A DNA stretch of 46,288 nucleotides from Candidatus Poseidoniales archaeon (lineage in GTDB: Archaea > Thermoplasmatota > Poseidoniia > Poseidoniales > Poseidoniaceae). The stretch lies in contig QXXX01000073.1 in NCBI GenBank assembly GCA_009887195.1, positions 67,329 to 113,616 of the forward strand, written 5' to 3'. A program made the translations under genes and the position numbers. A model generated the notes under the pieces. It worked only from the letters and a program-made list of their open reading frames with translations, was not told where the DNA came from and ran no database searches. Positions 29,801-39,700 of this stretch are shown piece by piece; position 1 is the stretch's first letter, and every line of letters starts with the position of its first letter.

Positions 29801-30639
29801 TGTTGCTCTCCATCTTCATACATAATGATTGGTCGTCTTGGTCGCCAAAAAGCACCTGTGACAAATCCTGCACATAACCCACCAAACAGTAAATTCACCC
29901 AGCCAGAATAGACATAATCCCCCATTCCTCTAAGCCAGGGTATGGCAAATGAAGGAACAACACCGAGTAAGACTGTCCAAATTAGTTCAGATTTTATGTT
30001 GCCCGACAAATCAGCCTTTCTAGGAACAGTAACCGGCCTGCCTTCTCTTATTGGAGTCAGTACTAGTCTGAGGGATAAACCCTGATTTTCTCGATCCATA
30101 GGGGCGCTTGATAGCGCAATTATCTCCTTATTTGAGGGGTGGATTTCCATGGTCGCAGTATGCCATTGCATTGGGCCATGCCCTTCAAAACCTCGAGGGC
30201 GCCCATCCATCATAGCACCGCGGTAATTACCCGTAACGGCATCTGCTAAGATTTCCTTGGCTTTACAACTAATATCAATCGCGTTTTGTTCTCTAGCATG
30301 CATCCATTCTCCTTGGGTTGGGCAACGTACTTCCCAATTGGTAAAATCGCCAGTTAATGTCTCAAGACTTTCCCGTAGTGAATCATTTACCAGCGCAATA
30401 ATAACTGACAACCTTTCAGAATTCCAGACAGTTTCATCACCCAATGCTATTTTGCTATCTAAAATGCTGGACAATTGTTGATTACTTAACGGATTTTTCA
30501 TGATGTAAAATTCTGGGCATCTGACTTCATGACAAGGCCGTTGGCCCGCATATATCCATCCGCCCTTTGACTCTCCGACAAAAACCGACCCTGCACTGAC
30601 TTTTGAAAATTTAAGTCCGGCTATTTCCAAAGATGACAT
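29791..30639 (-). CDS. Divergent formylglycine-generating-enzyme/SUMF1-like domain protein with C-terminal TM segments
   Basis: FSKVSAGSVFVGES...PCHEVRCPEFYIMKNPLSNQQ, RCPTQGEWMHARE (cf. LPTEAEWEYAAR), LSLRLVLTP; C-terminal hydrophobic segments. Confidence 0.6.
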   Translation of the reverse strand: MSSLEIAGLKFSKVSAGSVFVGESKGGWIYAGQRPCHEVRCPEFYIMKNPLSNQQLSSILDSKIALGDETVWNSERLSVIIALVNDSLRESLETLTGDFTNWEVRCPTQGEWMHAREQNAIDISCKAKEILADAVTGNYRGAMMDGRPRGFEGHGPMQWHTATMEIHPSNKEIIALSSAPMDRENQGLSLRLVLTPIREGRPVTVPRKADLSGNIKSELIWTVLLGVVPSFAIPWLRGMGDYVYSGWVNLLFGGLCAGFVTGAFWRPRRPIIMYEDGEQHQS

Positions 30640-30647
30640 GTGAATCC

Positions 30648-31337
30648 CTAGTTTAGTAAATCGTTCATTCGATTGTACCAAGCGATCCCGTTTTGGTGAT
30701 CCTCTAGCATGGCGAATTGTGGGAAAGGAGATATCGATCGCATGTAGCCGAATACAGAAAAATCTACCATGCTTGGCCCATCACCGCCAAAGAAATCTTT
30801 TCCTTGATGCTCATCGGTAAACTCAGTAAGTAAATCATGCCATAGTTGCTTAGGCTTTCGCCCGTCCTTTTTGACGCGCTTTTTGGCAATTATTCCCCAC
30901 ATTATTGGAAAGCCTGCCCAAGCGTATAGGCGCTTGGAAATGAAACCAAATTCTTCTAACTTTGAGATCCTTGTTGTGGTTTTGAATGCTGAACCTAATG
31001 TGCCATACAAAATTGGGACAGTGGCCTTAGACATTTTTTGATCTGACCAATCAAGCCATTTTGATGTACGTTCCTGGGTTGATACATTTAGTAGTTTATT
31101 TTCATTATAGTGTTGATCAATGAATTTCATAATCGGCGTAGAATCAACATGATGAGTGCCTGTTTCATCGGTAAATACGGGTACTTTACCCCATCCATCA
31201 GTAAACGATACCGCTTTTTTTATTTTCAATCCATTAACCGCGATGAGATCTACATCTAGTTGTAAATATTCGATAAGGCCCCTCACTTTCCAGCAAAATG
31301 GGCAAGTATGCAACATGTGCAGTGTTGCTTTTGACAT
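30648..31337 (-). CDS. Glutathione S-transferase-like protein with N-terminal glutaredoxin/thioredoxin-fold CPFC motif
   Basis: LHMLHTCPFCWKVRGLIEYLQLDVDLIAVNG...KVPVFTDETGTHHVDSTPIMKFIDQHY, then an all-helical C-terminus. Confidence 0.75.
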   Translation of the reverse strand: MSKATLHMLHTCPFCWKVRGLIEYLQLDVDLIAVNGLKIKKAVSFTDGWGKVPVFTDETGTHHVDSTPIMKFIDQHYNENKLLNVSTQERTSKWLDWSDQKMSKATVPILYGTLGSAFKTTTRISKLEEFGFISKRLYAWAGFPIMWGIIAKKRVKKDGRKPKQLWHDLLTEFTDEHQGKDFFGGDGPSMVDFSVFGYMRSISPFPQFAMLEDHQNGIAWYNRMNDLLN

Positions 31338-31362
31338 ATCCTAGCCTGTAACGGGACACTAT

Positions 31363-31698
31363 TCAATCCTTGTCTGCGGTATCAGGTACAGGTTTCCAAC
31401 CAGTTTTCCAAAATTCAAGGTCATCTAACCATCTAAGCCATTCTTGATCTGTGCTTGATAAAAGCCTAAACGCTCGGCTCTCTAGCGCTTCTTTGTTAAT
31501 GTTAGATAGAGAACCGTTATCAAAACATTCTTGCCACTCGACTTGCATTTGTCGAATTCTTCGCTTTGCCTCTTCTGGGTTATCGAAATTACGTTCACAC
31601 ATATCTCTAAGCTCGAGTAACCAAGTCCTACCGTCTTTCATTATTGGCTCAATCACTCTACGAGCCGACTTAGGTTTTGAAAACGGCCACCAGCCCAT
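31363..31698 (-). CDS. Hypothetical protein, 111 aa
   Basis: Intact ORF in a genic slot, same strand as neighbours; no recognised family. Confidence 0.55.
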   Translation of the reverse strand: MGWWPFSKPKSARRVIEPIMKDGRTWLLELRDMCERNFDNPEEAKRRIRQMQVEWQECFDNGSLSNINKEALESRAFRLLSSTDQEWLRWLDDLEFWKTGWKPVPDTADKD

Positions 31699-31800
31699 GT
31701 TAGCCCCTATTGGTCGTAGTTATTGAATATGGTTCAAAGTATGAAATATTCTTATTGTCAACCTATACAATTCAAGTGAATGGGTTAGGTGAGGGAATTA

Positions 31801-32229
31801 ATGGGCCGCATAACACTTCATCTCCACGGCCAAGCCAAAGAGCGTTCTTACCGTGACATGTTAGAAATCTACTCACAACGATTAAGCCTTAAAAATATCA
31901 AAATAACCGCCCACTCAGCAAAAAAACCCGTACAACAATATTACGAGGAGATCAACAAAAACGCAATTTTATTCATCTTAGATGAAGATGGAGAACAATA
32001 TACTTCCCGACAATTTGCAGAGTTGGTAAAAGGATGGTCTATTGCTTCAGAGGACATTAATTTGGCAATTGGGCCAGTAGATGGATGGCAGCAAATTAAC
32101 CACGCCCCCAAGCAAGTAATTTCGCTTGCTAAAATGACCATGCCGCACGAACTTGCAGCAGTTGTTTTAGCCGAGCAAGTTTACCGTGCAACAGAAATTA
32201 TCAAGGGGACAAAATACCACCGTGATTGA
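31801..32229 (+). CDS. rlmH: 23S rRNA (pseudouridine-N3)-methyltransferase RlmH-like (SPOUT)
   Basis: NAILFILDEDGEQYTSRQFAELV, LAIGPVDGW, C-terminal SLAKMTMPHELAAVVLAEQVYRATEIIKGTKYHRD. GGTGAGGG RBS. Confidence 0.88.
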   Translation: MGRITLHLHGQAKERSYRDMLEIYSQRLSLKNIKITAHSAKKPVQQYYEEINKNAILFILDEDGEQYTSRQFAELVKGWSIASEDINLAIGPVDGWQQINHAPKQVISLAKMTMPHELAAVVLAEQVYRATEIIKGTKYHRD

Positions 32230-32274
32230 GCAAATACTCAAAGCGGAGGGGTATATGCATTGGATTGAGAGGCC

Positions 32275-33021
32275 ATGATACTAGAAGATTCTACAGTAGT
32301 TTGGTTGTTACTTGGATTTGAATTAGGGATTTCCATAATTTTAATTCTCGGATCTAAAAGCCAACCTTTTCCGACTCCTGCTAGAAGATTTGGATTGGTT
32401 ATATTGATGGTTAGCAGTTTGCTATTGTTAGGTCAATCAGCACCAAACCCAACTAGCCTAGAAGCTCATTTAGCAATTCTTTCTGTGTTTGGAGCGTTTG
32501 GACTGGTAAGCGGAATAAATTTGATGCTGAGGACTAGACGTGAAGTACTGGTTGCTCCAATGTCAGGTTTCATGTTCTGTGTAGGAGTCACAGGCTTGAT
32601 TACTCAAACCTGGGATGAACTAAACAAATTTGAACACTGGGCCGGCTTTTTGGCGCTTGTAGTATTAGCTGGAGGGCAAACTTGGTTGGTGTTCAGAGGC
32701 TTGCTAATCGGCAGATTACCATTAGCTTGGAGCCAAGCAGGGATGGTCGCTTTACACAAGGGCCAATTGCGCGGACCTCACGGTGCAATAGAATGTTTTG
32801 AGAAGGCGTGGGACGCCGAAGAAGAACATCTAAACCCAATGGCTTATTCTGCTCTTAGTAAAATATTCCAAGCGTTAGAGGAGACAGATATAGCAGCCCA
32901 TTGGAACGAATTATTCCTTGAATCAGGTGGCAATGATTCAGTGGCTGAAGAATGGTTGACCGCAATAGATGATTGCTTGAATAATATGGGGTTTGTAGTA
33001 GCCCATGATGAAAGCGAATAA
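32275..33021 (+). CDS. Polytopic membrane protein with C-terminal TPR-like helical region
   Basis: Multiple hydrophobic segments over the first ~155 aa, then GAIECFEKAWDAEEEHLNPMAYSALSKIFQALEETDIAAHW. Confidence 0.7.
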   Translation: MILEDSTVVWLLLGFELGISIILILGSKSQPFPTPARRFGLVILMVSSLLLLGQSAPNPTSLEAHLAILSVFGAFGLVSGINLMLRTRREVLVAPMSGFMFCVGVTGLITQTWDELNKFEHWAGFLALVVLAGGQTWLVFRGLLIGRLPLAWSQAGMVALHKGQLRGPHGAIECFEKAWDAEEEHLNPMAYSALSKIFQALEETDIAAHWNELFLESGGNDSVAEEWLTAIDDCLNNMGFVVAHDESE

Positions 33022-33079
33022 TGCCGCTTTAAGTAACTTTTAATGCTTATTACGCCGAAAGGCAGCATTTTAGCGATTG

Positions 33080-33094
33080 TTTTATGTATTTAAA
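33080..33094 (+). promoter_or_regulatory. Possible TATA-like element for a leaderless transcript of the 33110 gene
   Basis: TTTATGTATTTAAAC centred about 23 nt upstream of ATG 33110, with no ribosome-binding site visible. Confidence 0.3.
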
Positions 33095-33109
33095 CGTCGA
33101 TATATAACC

Positions 33110-33415
33110 ATGAGAAACAACAATACGCGGAACAGTATCAAACAAACCTCACCGTTACTGGTGGCAATTTTAGGAATTTGGTTTGTGGCAAACCTGACCT
33201 CCCAACTTGTCTTCATATCAATTCACGGTAGCCCGTATGATGGCCTTGCGATGCTAATGTCATTGGGACCAATATATATTGCGATTTTAATTGCCGAAGC
33301 AATACTTTGGGTTTGGGTGCTATTTTACGTTGCATACAAAACCTACAATCACATAATATCAACCAACTCATCTGGTATTACTGGCAATGGACAAATGGTT
33401 ACTAAATCAACATAA
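33110..33415 (+). CDS. Small 2-TM membrane protein
   Basis: Two hydrophobic segments; stop abuts the next start at 33416. Confidence 0.6.
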   Translation: MRNNNTRNSIKQTSPLLVAILGIWFVANLTSQLVFISIHGSPYDGLAMLMSLGPIYIAILIAEAILWVWVLFYVAYKTYNHIISTNSSGITGNGQMVTKST

Positions 33416-33952
33416 ATGAGTCAATATTATCGATGTATTCAAGACCCTTCTCGTCAAAAGCCGTTTGTGTCTGATACTTCTGAAGCACCAATATATTCTG
33501 GTAGGCCTATGGCTGTCACGGATTTGATTAACCATGATACAGCAATCGACGAAATTCCCAGTGGAGCAAAAATAGTAACCATTGAAGAAGCAAGAAAGGG
33601 ATTGAAAGAAGCCGCTAGATGTTTGGCAGAACTTCAATCAATTAGTGATATATCAGGAGATTTAACCGAGGAATTAGATATCATTTTGGAAAGCTATGAT
33701 TCAAAACATGACCATGTTACGGAGATCGCCGACTACCTAGCTACAATGATACAATCGTGGCATAGCGTGGTTAAACGACTGGAATCTACTGGCGCTCGAA
33801 TGGCTTGCTTAGAACTTGGCAGACTTGAATGGTACGGCGTTGTCGACGAGAAAGTGGTGCAATATTCTTGGTGCAGTGGTGAAGAAGACATAGAGTGGTA
33901 TCATGAGTTAAACTCAAGTTTTCTGTCCCGCAAACCACTCATAGAAGCATAA
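33416..33952 (+). CDS. DUF2203-like protein
   Basis: IVTIEEARKGL... and C-terminal RMACLELGRLEWYGVVDEKVVQYSWCSGEEDIEWYHELNSSFLSRKPL, resembling the DUF2203 signature (GlvDFP...CW..GE..I.yWHe...g...R.PL). Confidence 0.65.
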   Translation: MSQYYRCIQDPSRQKPFVSDTSEAPIYSGRPMAVTDLINHDTAIDEIPSGAKIVTIEEARKGLKEAARCLAELQSISDISGDLTEELDIILESYDSKHDHVTEIADYLATMIQSWHSVVKRLESTGARMACLELGRLEWYGVVDEKVVQYSWCSGEEDIEWYHELNSSFLSRKPLIEA

Positions 33953-33978
33953 CCTCGGATGGTTAGGTCGGGTGTGTT

Positions 33979-34677
33979 ATGGTTCGAATTAATCGTGTTT
34001 ATACTGGGACTGGAGATGATGGCTCCTCTGCATTTGTAGATGGCTCGAGGCACCGCAAATCTCACCTAAGGTTTGTCGCGGTTGGTACCTGTGACGAATT
34101 AAACTCAATCGTTGGCTTGATCAGAAGAGAGTGTAAAGTCTTACCAAGCCATGCAGACGGGGGTTCGAGTGCGACTATTGGCCGAATTCAGAATATTGCA
34201 GAGTCTGCACTAGATCGCATACAAAATGAATTATTTGATTTGGGTGCTGAATTGGCTTGTGAACCTGATAAATTGCCTGAATATATGCAGTTAATCGATT
34301 CGAATCAATGCGACAGCCTAACTGGAGAAATGGATGCTTGGCTAGAACAACTTGACCCATTAACCAGTTTTATTTTACCAACAGGAGCAGGACCTGAACC
34401 CATAATTCATTTGGCTAGGACCGTAACTAGGCGTTTGGAGAGGGGCTTAATTGCGATTGAAGATGAGGAAGGTACAGAATCGGTAAGAAAGGTCGCTAAG
34501 GTCTATGTTAATCGTCTTTCAGACTGGTTTTTTGTGTTCGCTAGATGGGTTACTAAAAATATGGGTGAACAGGAGACCCTTTGGACGCCTCTAGGAAAAC
34601 GTGGAGAGTCCTCTAATGTCGCCAATATGATTAGAAAGATTGGTTCAAACGACGCTGATTATGATAATTTAGACTAA
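33979..34677 (+). CDS. Cob(I)alamin adenosyltransferase, PduO type
   Basis: VYTGTGDDGSS...FVAVGTCDELNSIVGLI, IQNELFDLGAELA, FILPTGAGPEPIIHLARTVTRRLER, VNRLSDWFFVFAR. Confidence 0.9.
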   Translation: MVRINRVYTGTGDDGSSAFVDGSRHRKSHLRFVAVGTCDELNSIVGLIRRECKVLPSHADGGSSATIGRIQNIAESALDRIQNELFDLGAELACEPDKLPEYMQLIDSNQCDSLTGEMDAWLEQLDPLTSFILPTGAGPEPIIHLARTVTRRLERGLIAIEDEEGTESVRKVAKVYVNRLSDWFFVFARWVTKNMGEQETLWTPLGKRGESSNVANMIRKIGSNDADYDNLD

Positions 34678-35079
34678 GCCGATACGGTCAGCAAATGACT
34701 TGGCCTTGGTAAGAGTCCCTTTTGTCTCATCATGAGTTGCCATTTCAATTGCCAAATCCCAATCAAGCCACATGTAGCGGTGGTGTTCTTTAGACAATTT
34801 TACTGTTATTCTTTCAGTGGTGGCTAAAAACCAAAAAACCTGTTTTTCGGTTAATCTGCCCTTTTGCTTGAAACTATAAGTTGTCTTTTCTTCAAAGCCG
34901 TCAATAAATTCTATTGCCGAAATACCAGTTTCTTCAATTAACTCTCTTGCTGCAGTAGCCTTTTTGTCACTATCAAAGTCTTCTACGTGCCCCTTTGGTA
35001 GATCCCAATGCCCTTGTGGATATTGTAGCAATAACACCGCCCCAAAATTCACTAGGACTACACCACAAGAGGTTTCCAT
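34669..35079 (-). CDS. NUDIX hydrolase (diadenosine tetraphosphatase-like)
   Basis: WDLPKGHVEDFDSDKKATAARELIEETGI Nudix box (with one apparent extra residue). Confidence 0.85.
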   Translation of the reverse strand: METSCGVVLVNFGAVLLLQYPQGHWDLPKGHVEDFDSDKKATAARELIEETGISAIEFIDGFEEKTTYSFKQKGRLTEKQVFWFLATTERITVKLSKEHHRYMWLDWDLAIEMATHDETKGTLTKAKSFADRIGLV

Positions 35080-35161
35080 ACTAAGCCCAGCACGTAGTTA
35101 GTCATGTTATTTACGCAAGTTACTGCGAAAATACTTCAATCTAGTTGTTCGAGTTCCGCAT

Positions 35162-36157
35162 ATGGGTGCGAAAGAGATTCCTCTGTTCACAAAAATTGTG
35201 GCAGACTCTGATTTTGATGGGTTAATTGGCGCAGCCATTCTAAAAGCTTACAATTCCACGGCAAAAGTGAGGTTTTCCCATGCAGCATTGGTAAGGAACG
35301 GCAATATGGATACAGAAATCGACGCCTCTACAGTAATTGTTGATTTACCATTTCATCAAAACTGTGGATGGTATTTAGACCACCATCAAACCAATAAACC
35401 GACTAAGCAAGAGTCCTTAGAATTTGAAAAAAAAGGTGGAGTTACTGATTGGCAGGCGACACCATCAGCAGCAAGATTGGTGTATGATCTGATTAATACT
35501 CACTGTGATTTAAGTAATTTTGTCGACGTAATGCCGTTTGTTGATGCACTTGATTCGGGAGGCATAACCATCGAACAGTTTCGTGAAGACGGTGAGTTAA
35601 TGCGCTTCAGTCGAACGCTAAAAGTCACTGAAAGTGACTACATGAAGCAAATTGTTAACCAACTATCTCAAGGTAAAACCATCTCTGAAATTTTGCAATT
35701 ACCAGAAGTTAAATCACGATTGTCAGTACAACAACAACAAAGATCTGCAATAGAGAAGGTAGTTGAGTCTAACACTGTGATAATTGACCGTCTTGCAATA
35801 TGTCATTTACAAGATACAGGTCATTTCTCTAATGGCTACTTAGTGACTGCATGGGCTGGTGACAGGGCAGATGCTTGTTGCATAATCCATGGGTACTCTG
35901 ATGGCAATATCAACGATGCCAACAGGCCACCATTGTCAGCAAGTTTCTACGCTAATTCGTTTATCAAAGGAGGCCAAGGTAGGTATGACCTTTCTCGCCT
36001 CGCCACTAAATTTGACCCAAGTGGCGGAGGACACATGAATGCTTGTGGTTGTCGAATTCAGGACCCTGGGCTTGATGACAATTTAGCAAATTGGCTTGAA
36101 ATGTGGGGCGACAGGGATGCCGTATTAGCTGTTAATCACAACACTGCAAATATGTAG
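35162..36157 (+). CDS. DHH-family phosphoesterase
   Basis: VADSDFDGLIGAAIL, VDLPFH...WYLDHHQTN, C-terminal GGGHMNACGCR (DHHA1-like). Confidence 0.82.
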   Translation: MGAKEIPLFTKIVADSDFDGLIGAAILKAYNSTAKVRFSHAALVRNGNMDTEIDASTVIVDLPFHQNCGWYLDHHQTNKPTKQESLEFEKKGGVTDWQATPSAARLVYDLINTHCDLSNFVDVMPFVDALDSGGITIEQFREDGELMRFSRTLKVTESDYMKQIVNQLSQGKTISEILQLPEVKSRLSVQQQQRSAIEKVVESNTVIIDRLAICHLQDTGHFSNGYLVTAWAGDRADACCIIHGYSDGNINDANRPPLSASFYANSFIKGGQGRYDLSRLATKFDPSGGGHMNACGCRIQDPGLDDNLANWLEMWGDRDAVLAVNHNTANM

Positions 36158-36603
36158 AGGAAACCCAAAAAAGCATGAATGAAGATTAATGCCATAATAA
36201 AATCTGCAGCCCTTCCATGTTTTAATTTCTCATTGGCAAACTTTTCGCCAGCTAATCGCTTGCGCTTGACAGTTTTTCCTAAATTTGTCATAATTAGTAA
36301 TAGTGCGAGGCCAAGAGGGCCAATAGTTCCATGAAGACTTGTTGGCCAAATTTCTGCAAATATGTCGCCACTAGATCGCCATCCTGCGACCATACGTCCG
36401 ATAAAAGCGACCAACACAACAGCAAATCCTGCCCATAAAATAAATTGGCCATTTTTTTCATGCTTTTCTAGAGCATCTTTTCGTATCTCTCCCTTCATCC
36501 CTTTACTTGCCTTGCGCCATGAGTACTGTCGCCAAATCCAGAAAATTAGCGCGCAGGCTAACACAGGATGGGCCAATAATGCAATGGCTCGAACGAAATC
36601 CAT
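36136..36603 (-). CDS. Four-TM membrane protein (possibly DUF4079-like)
   Basis: MDFVRAIALLAHPVLACALIFWIWRQYSWRKAS..., four hydrophobic segments with embedded His. Confidence 0.6.
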   Translation of the reverse strand: MDFVRAIALLAHPVLACALIFWIWRQYSWRKASKGMKGEIRKDALEKHEKNGQFILWAGFAVVLVAFIGRMVAGWRSSGDIFAEIWPTSLHGTIGPLGLALLLIMTNLGKTVKRKRLAGEKFANEKLKHGRAADFIMALIFIHAFLGFLYIFAVL

Positions 36604-36745
36604 GGTCTCAATCAAACTCCGCTAGAGCCTCTTCATTCATGAACACTAGTGATGAAAAACATATTCCAGATAGATTTAGTGATAATTGTTGCCGGTTAAT
36701 TGAATAGCGACTTAACTAGCCGTCAATATGTAGGGGGTGTATAGC

Positions 36746-39700
36746 ATGCAGGAAGGGCACATGGCAAATTGCTTGGAAATTGCTTTCAAGCACAATATTC
36801 CCAAACAACAACGCAAAGCCAGAGTTGCTAAATCACCAGATTGGCAAATCATGGATAAAAGTTGGCGAAGTATCCTCACAATTGCGTTGGATGAAGTAGA
36901 GATTCCTGGCGATGATGAAGATAGTAACACCTCGCGGTCAAACAGAATGATGCGCCGCAGGGGGCGTGGTTCAGCAGGTAAATCGTCACTTGACTGGCTG
37001 CCAAGCAGTGAAGAAATAACTTCTGATAGTTCTGAAACAGCAGCTTACAGATTAGCAGTTTTATTAATTAATAAACAACTTAAGCGAGGAGAATGGACTG
37101 ACGATTTGACTGCGGCTGAAAATGCAATACGGGAAACCTGCCTTAGCACTGGAGTGGACAAGGTTTGGCACCAAATAGGTGAGAAAACCGCTTTACTCGC
37201 TCAGTTTATCGGCTTCCCTGTGGCCAAAAAGAAAGCCAAGAGCAAAAAGAAAGTATCTCTTGAAGTAGCCAAAATTGACGTTTTTGACAATGAACAACTA
37301 GGTCAAGCGATATCTCAATTATCGGTTCTTTGTGGCGAGGCAGCACAACAAATCGCAATTCAAAAAATCCAATCTCAAATATCCTCTAGAAGGAGTATTG
37401 AGGCTGGGGAAAGCCTGCTATCTCTTACTGGTGACGCATCAGCAATATCTGTAATGCTTGCAATTGCTAGTGGATTAGACTCTGAAAAAGCACTGAAAGA
37501 ATTGTCTAAGAGCGATAAACAATTAGCTGCCCAATTCAAAGACCTTGTAGATTTAGTCAACGGTAAGGTAAATGATTGGAAAAACAGCATCAATGGTGGC
37601 GATGATGGTCTTTCAAAAGCAATAAGAAGATTTGCCTGGCTCAATTTTACTGATGAGGTTGAAAAATTATCACCCGCAGAAATTTTAGCGGGAATTGAAT
37701 TATTGGAGGCCATTCCCAATTCCCAATTACAAGTGCAGAATTTGAAGTGGGTTCATTTATCTGCATTAGCGGCAAGTGGCAAAAGTGATGAGGCTGCAGA
37801 CGCCTTGGTCACTTACAGCCTTGACAATGCAATAGATATTGATAACCTATACCAACTAGTCTCCCAATTAAATTCTACAGCAGTTGAGGAATGGCTTAAG
37901 ACCCAGTTAAATGTTCTTGATGAAGGTGCATTGGTGTATATTGCTCAGCACGAAATATCATCATTGGATTTAAAAAATGAATGCTTCAAAATGCTACAAG
38001 ACAGCGGTGGTGAAGCTTGGGAAGAATCAAGTGTGGCTGCTATAGCAGTATTTGCTCAAAAACTCGAGTTAAGAAGACTCAGTAAAATTTTGACAAATAA
38101 CGATCTTGCACCAATGTCCCATCCGCATGAAACCTTGTTGTCATATCATTTACTGGCCACTAATCAAGAACATCAACTGTGGGAAAAGTCAATTGAAATG
38201 AGGCAACTCGCGTTAAATTCCATTCACAGTACAGCATTGCCAGAATATTTGTCTCCAATGTCACAGAGCCTGGTCATGTTAATGGAAGGTAACAAAATAG
38301 ATGACGAGCACTTCACCGTACTTGGTAAGAAAGGCTATCAAGCACTACGACAGGCAAGGAATGCATTGAAGCAAGGCGGTACAGGTATTACTTCAAGAAC
38401 TCACATAAATCATCTAATAACTAGCGTAGAAAAAGCTGATCTTTCGGCATTAGAATCCAACCTTTTGATGGCCTTAATCTCAACCTTGAAACTAAATCAA
38501 GCGACCATTTCTCTACAACATGGGGATGCAGATGAAGAAATATTTGCAACTTTAAACAGTTTAGTTATTGGTTCTGAAATCCCGACTAGATTTATTCGTG
38601 CCATTCGCCAATTAGTCTTCGAGTATGATATTGGCTTAGAGCAACTAGTTACTTGGTACCAACAAAACGACCCCCTATCTCCTTGGCATACTTTGTCCAG
38701 AGCAGCATTATTTGCTCAAAACAATGAGGAATTGAATGCTGCAAGAGAATACCGCAGAGCTGCAGAAAGTGAAGAATACGATTACGAGCATTCAATGATA
38801 CTATACCGCAAATCAATAATTCATCTTGCCCATGCTGAACAATGGAGTGAAGCGGTTGAACTACTGGATACAAAACCTGCATTACGTACCGCAATAACCA
38901 AACGCTTCCAACTTTATCTCAAAGTTTCATTTACTGCAAGCAATCAGAAAACCAATGAAGCAACACATTTATTGAAAGAATTTGTTCGCTATTCAAAAGA
39001 TATTGAAGAAGAAAATGTTGAGGGCGAAATGGAAACAAAAACCATCACATTCTTTGCGGAAGATGAACTAGATACGCTGAGAAATTATCCGTTTGAACAT
39101 TCCAGAGAATTGCCTGGAGATCCGTTTTTGGGGCGTGTTACAGCGGCTCTAAATGCGATTCAGCGTAACAAGCGTCGTAATCGTCATAGTTTTGATAACA
39201 GATTCCGCAATGAAATGCAACAAACCCCACCAACCATAATGGCAATTTATGATATCGCCAGTGATGCTGCTGAAAAGAATCCCATTGAAGGCTTAACATA
39301 TCTTGAGAGGGCGCAGAATTCTGGTAAATTTAAACAATCAGAAATGAAGACGTTATACGATGCCGAAAGAGCATTATTTGCCACTCATAAGTTACAAATT
39401 CCTAATTCCTCACGACGTTATCTTAAGAATTTGGCATTGCCACCTTTAGTCGTAGTAGATACCAACATTTTGGTTGATGCATTGGTGGATAAAATTGCTC
39501 ATAATCTAGAGCTAGCTAGTGAAACAAGTTTAGACTTGTTCGAGCATGATAATTTCCATAAAGTACTCAAAAGCCGTGCAGATGCAGGCAGAATTAACCT
39601 TTGGCTACCTTCAACAGTAAAACAAGAGCTGATTGAATTAAGTAAACGTCACGGGAAGTTAAAGGCTAAATTTAGCACTTCATTAGTCAAGCCTGAAGTA

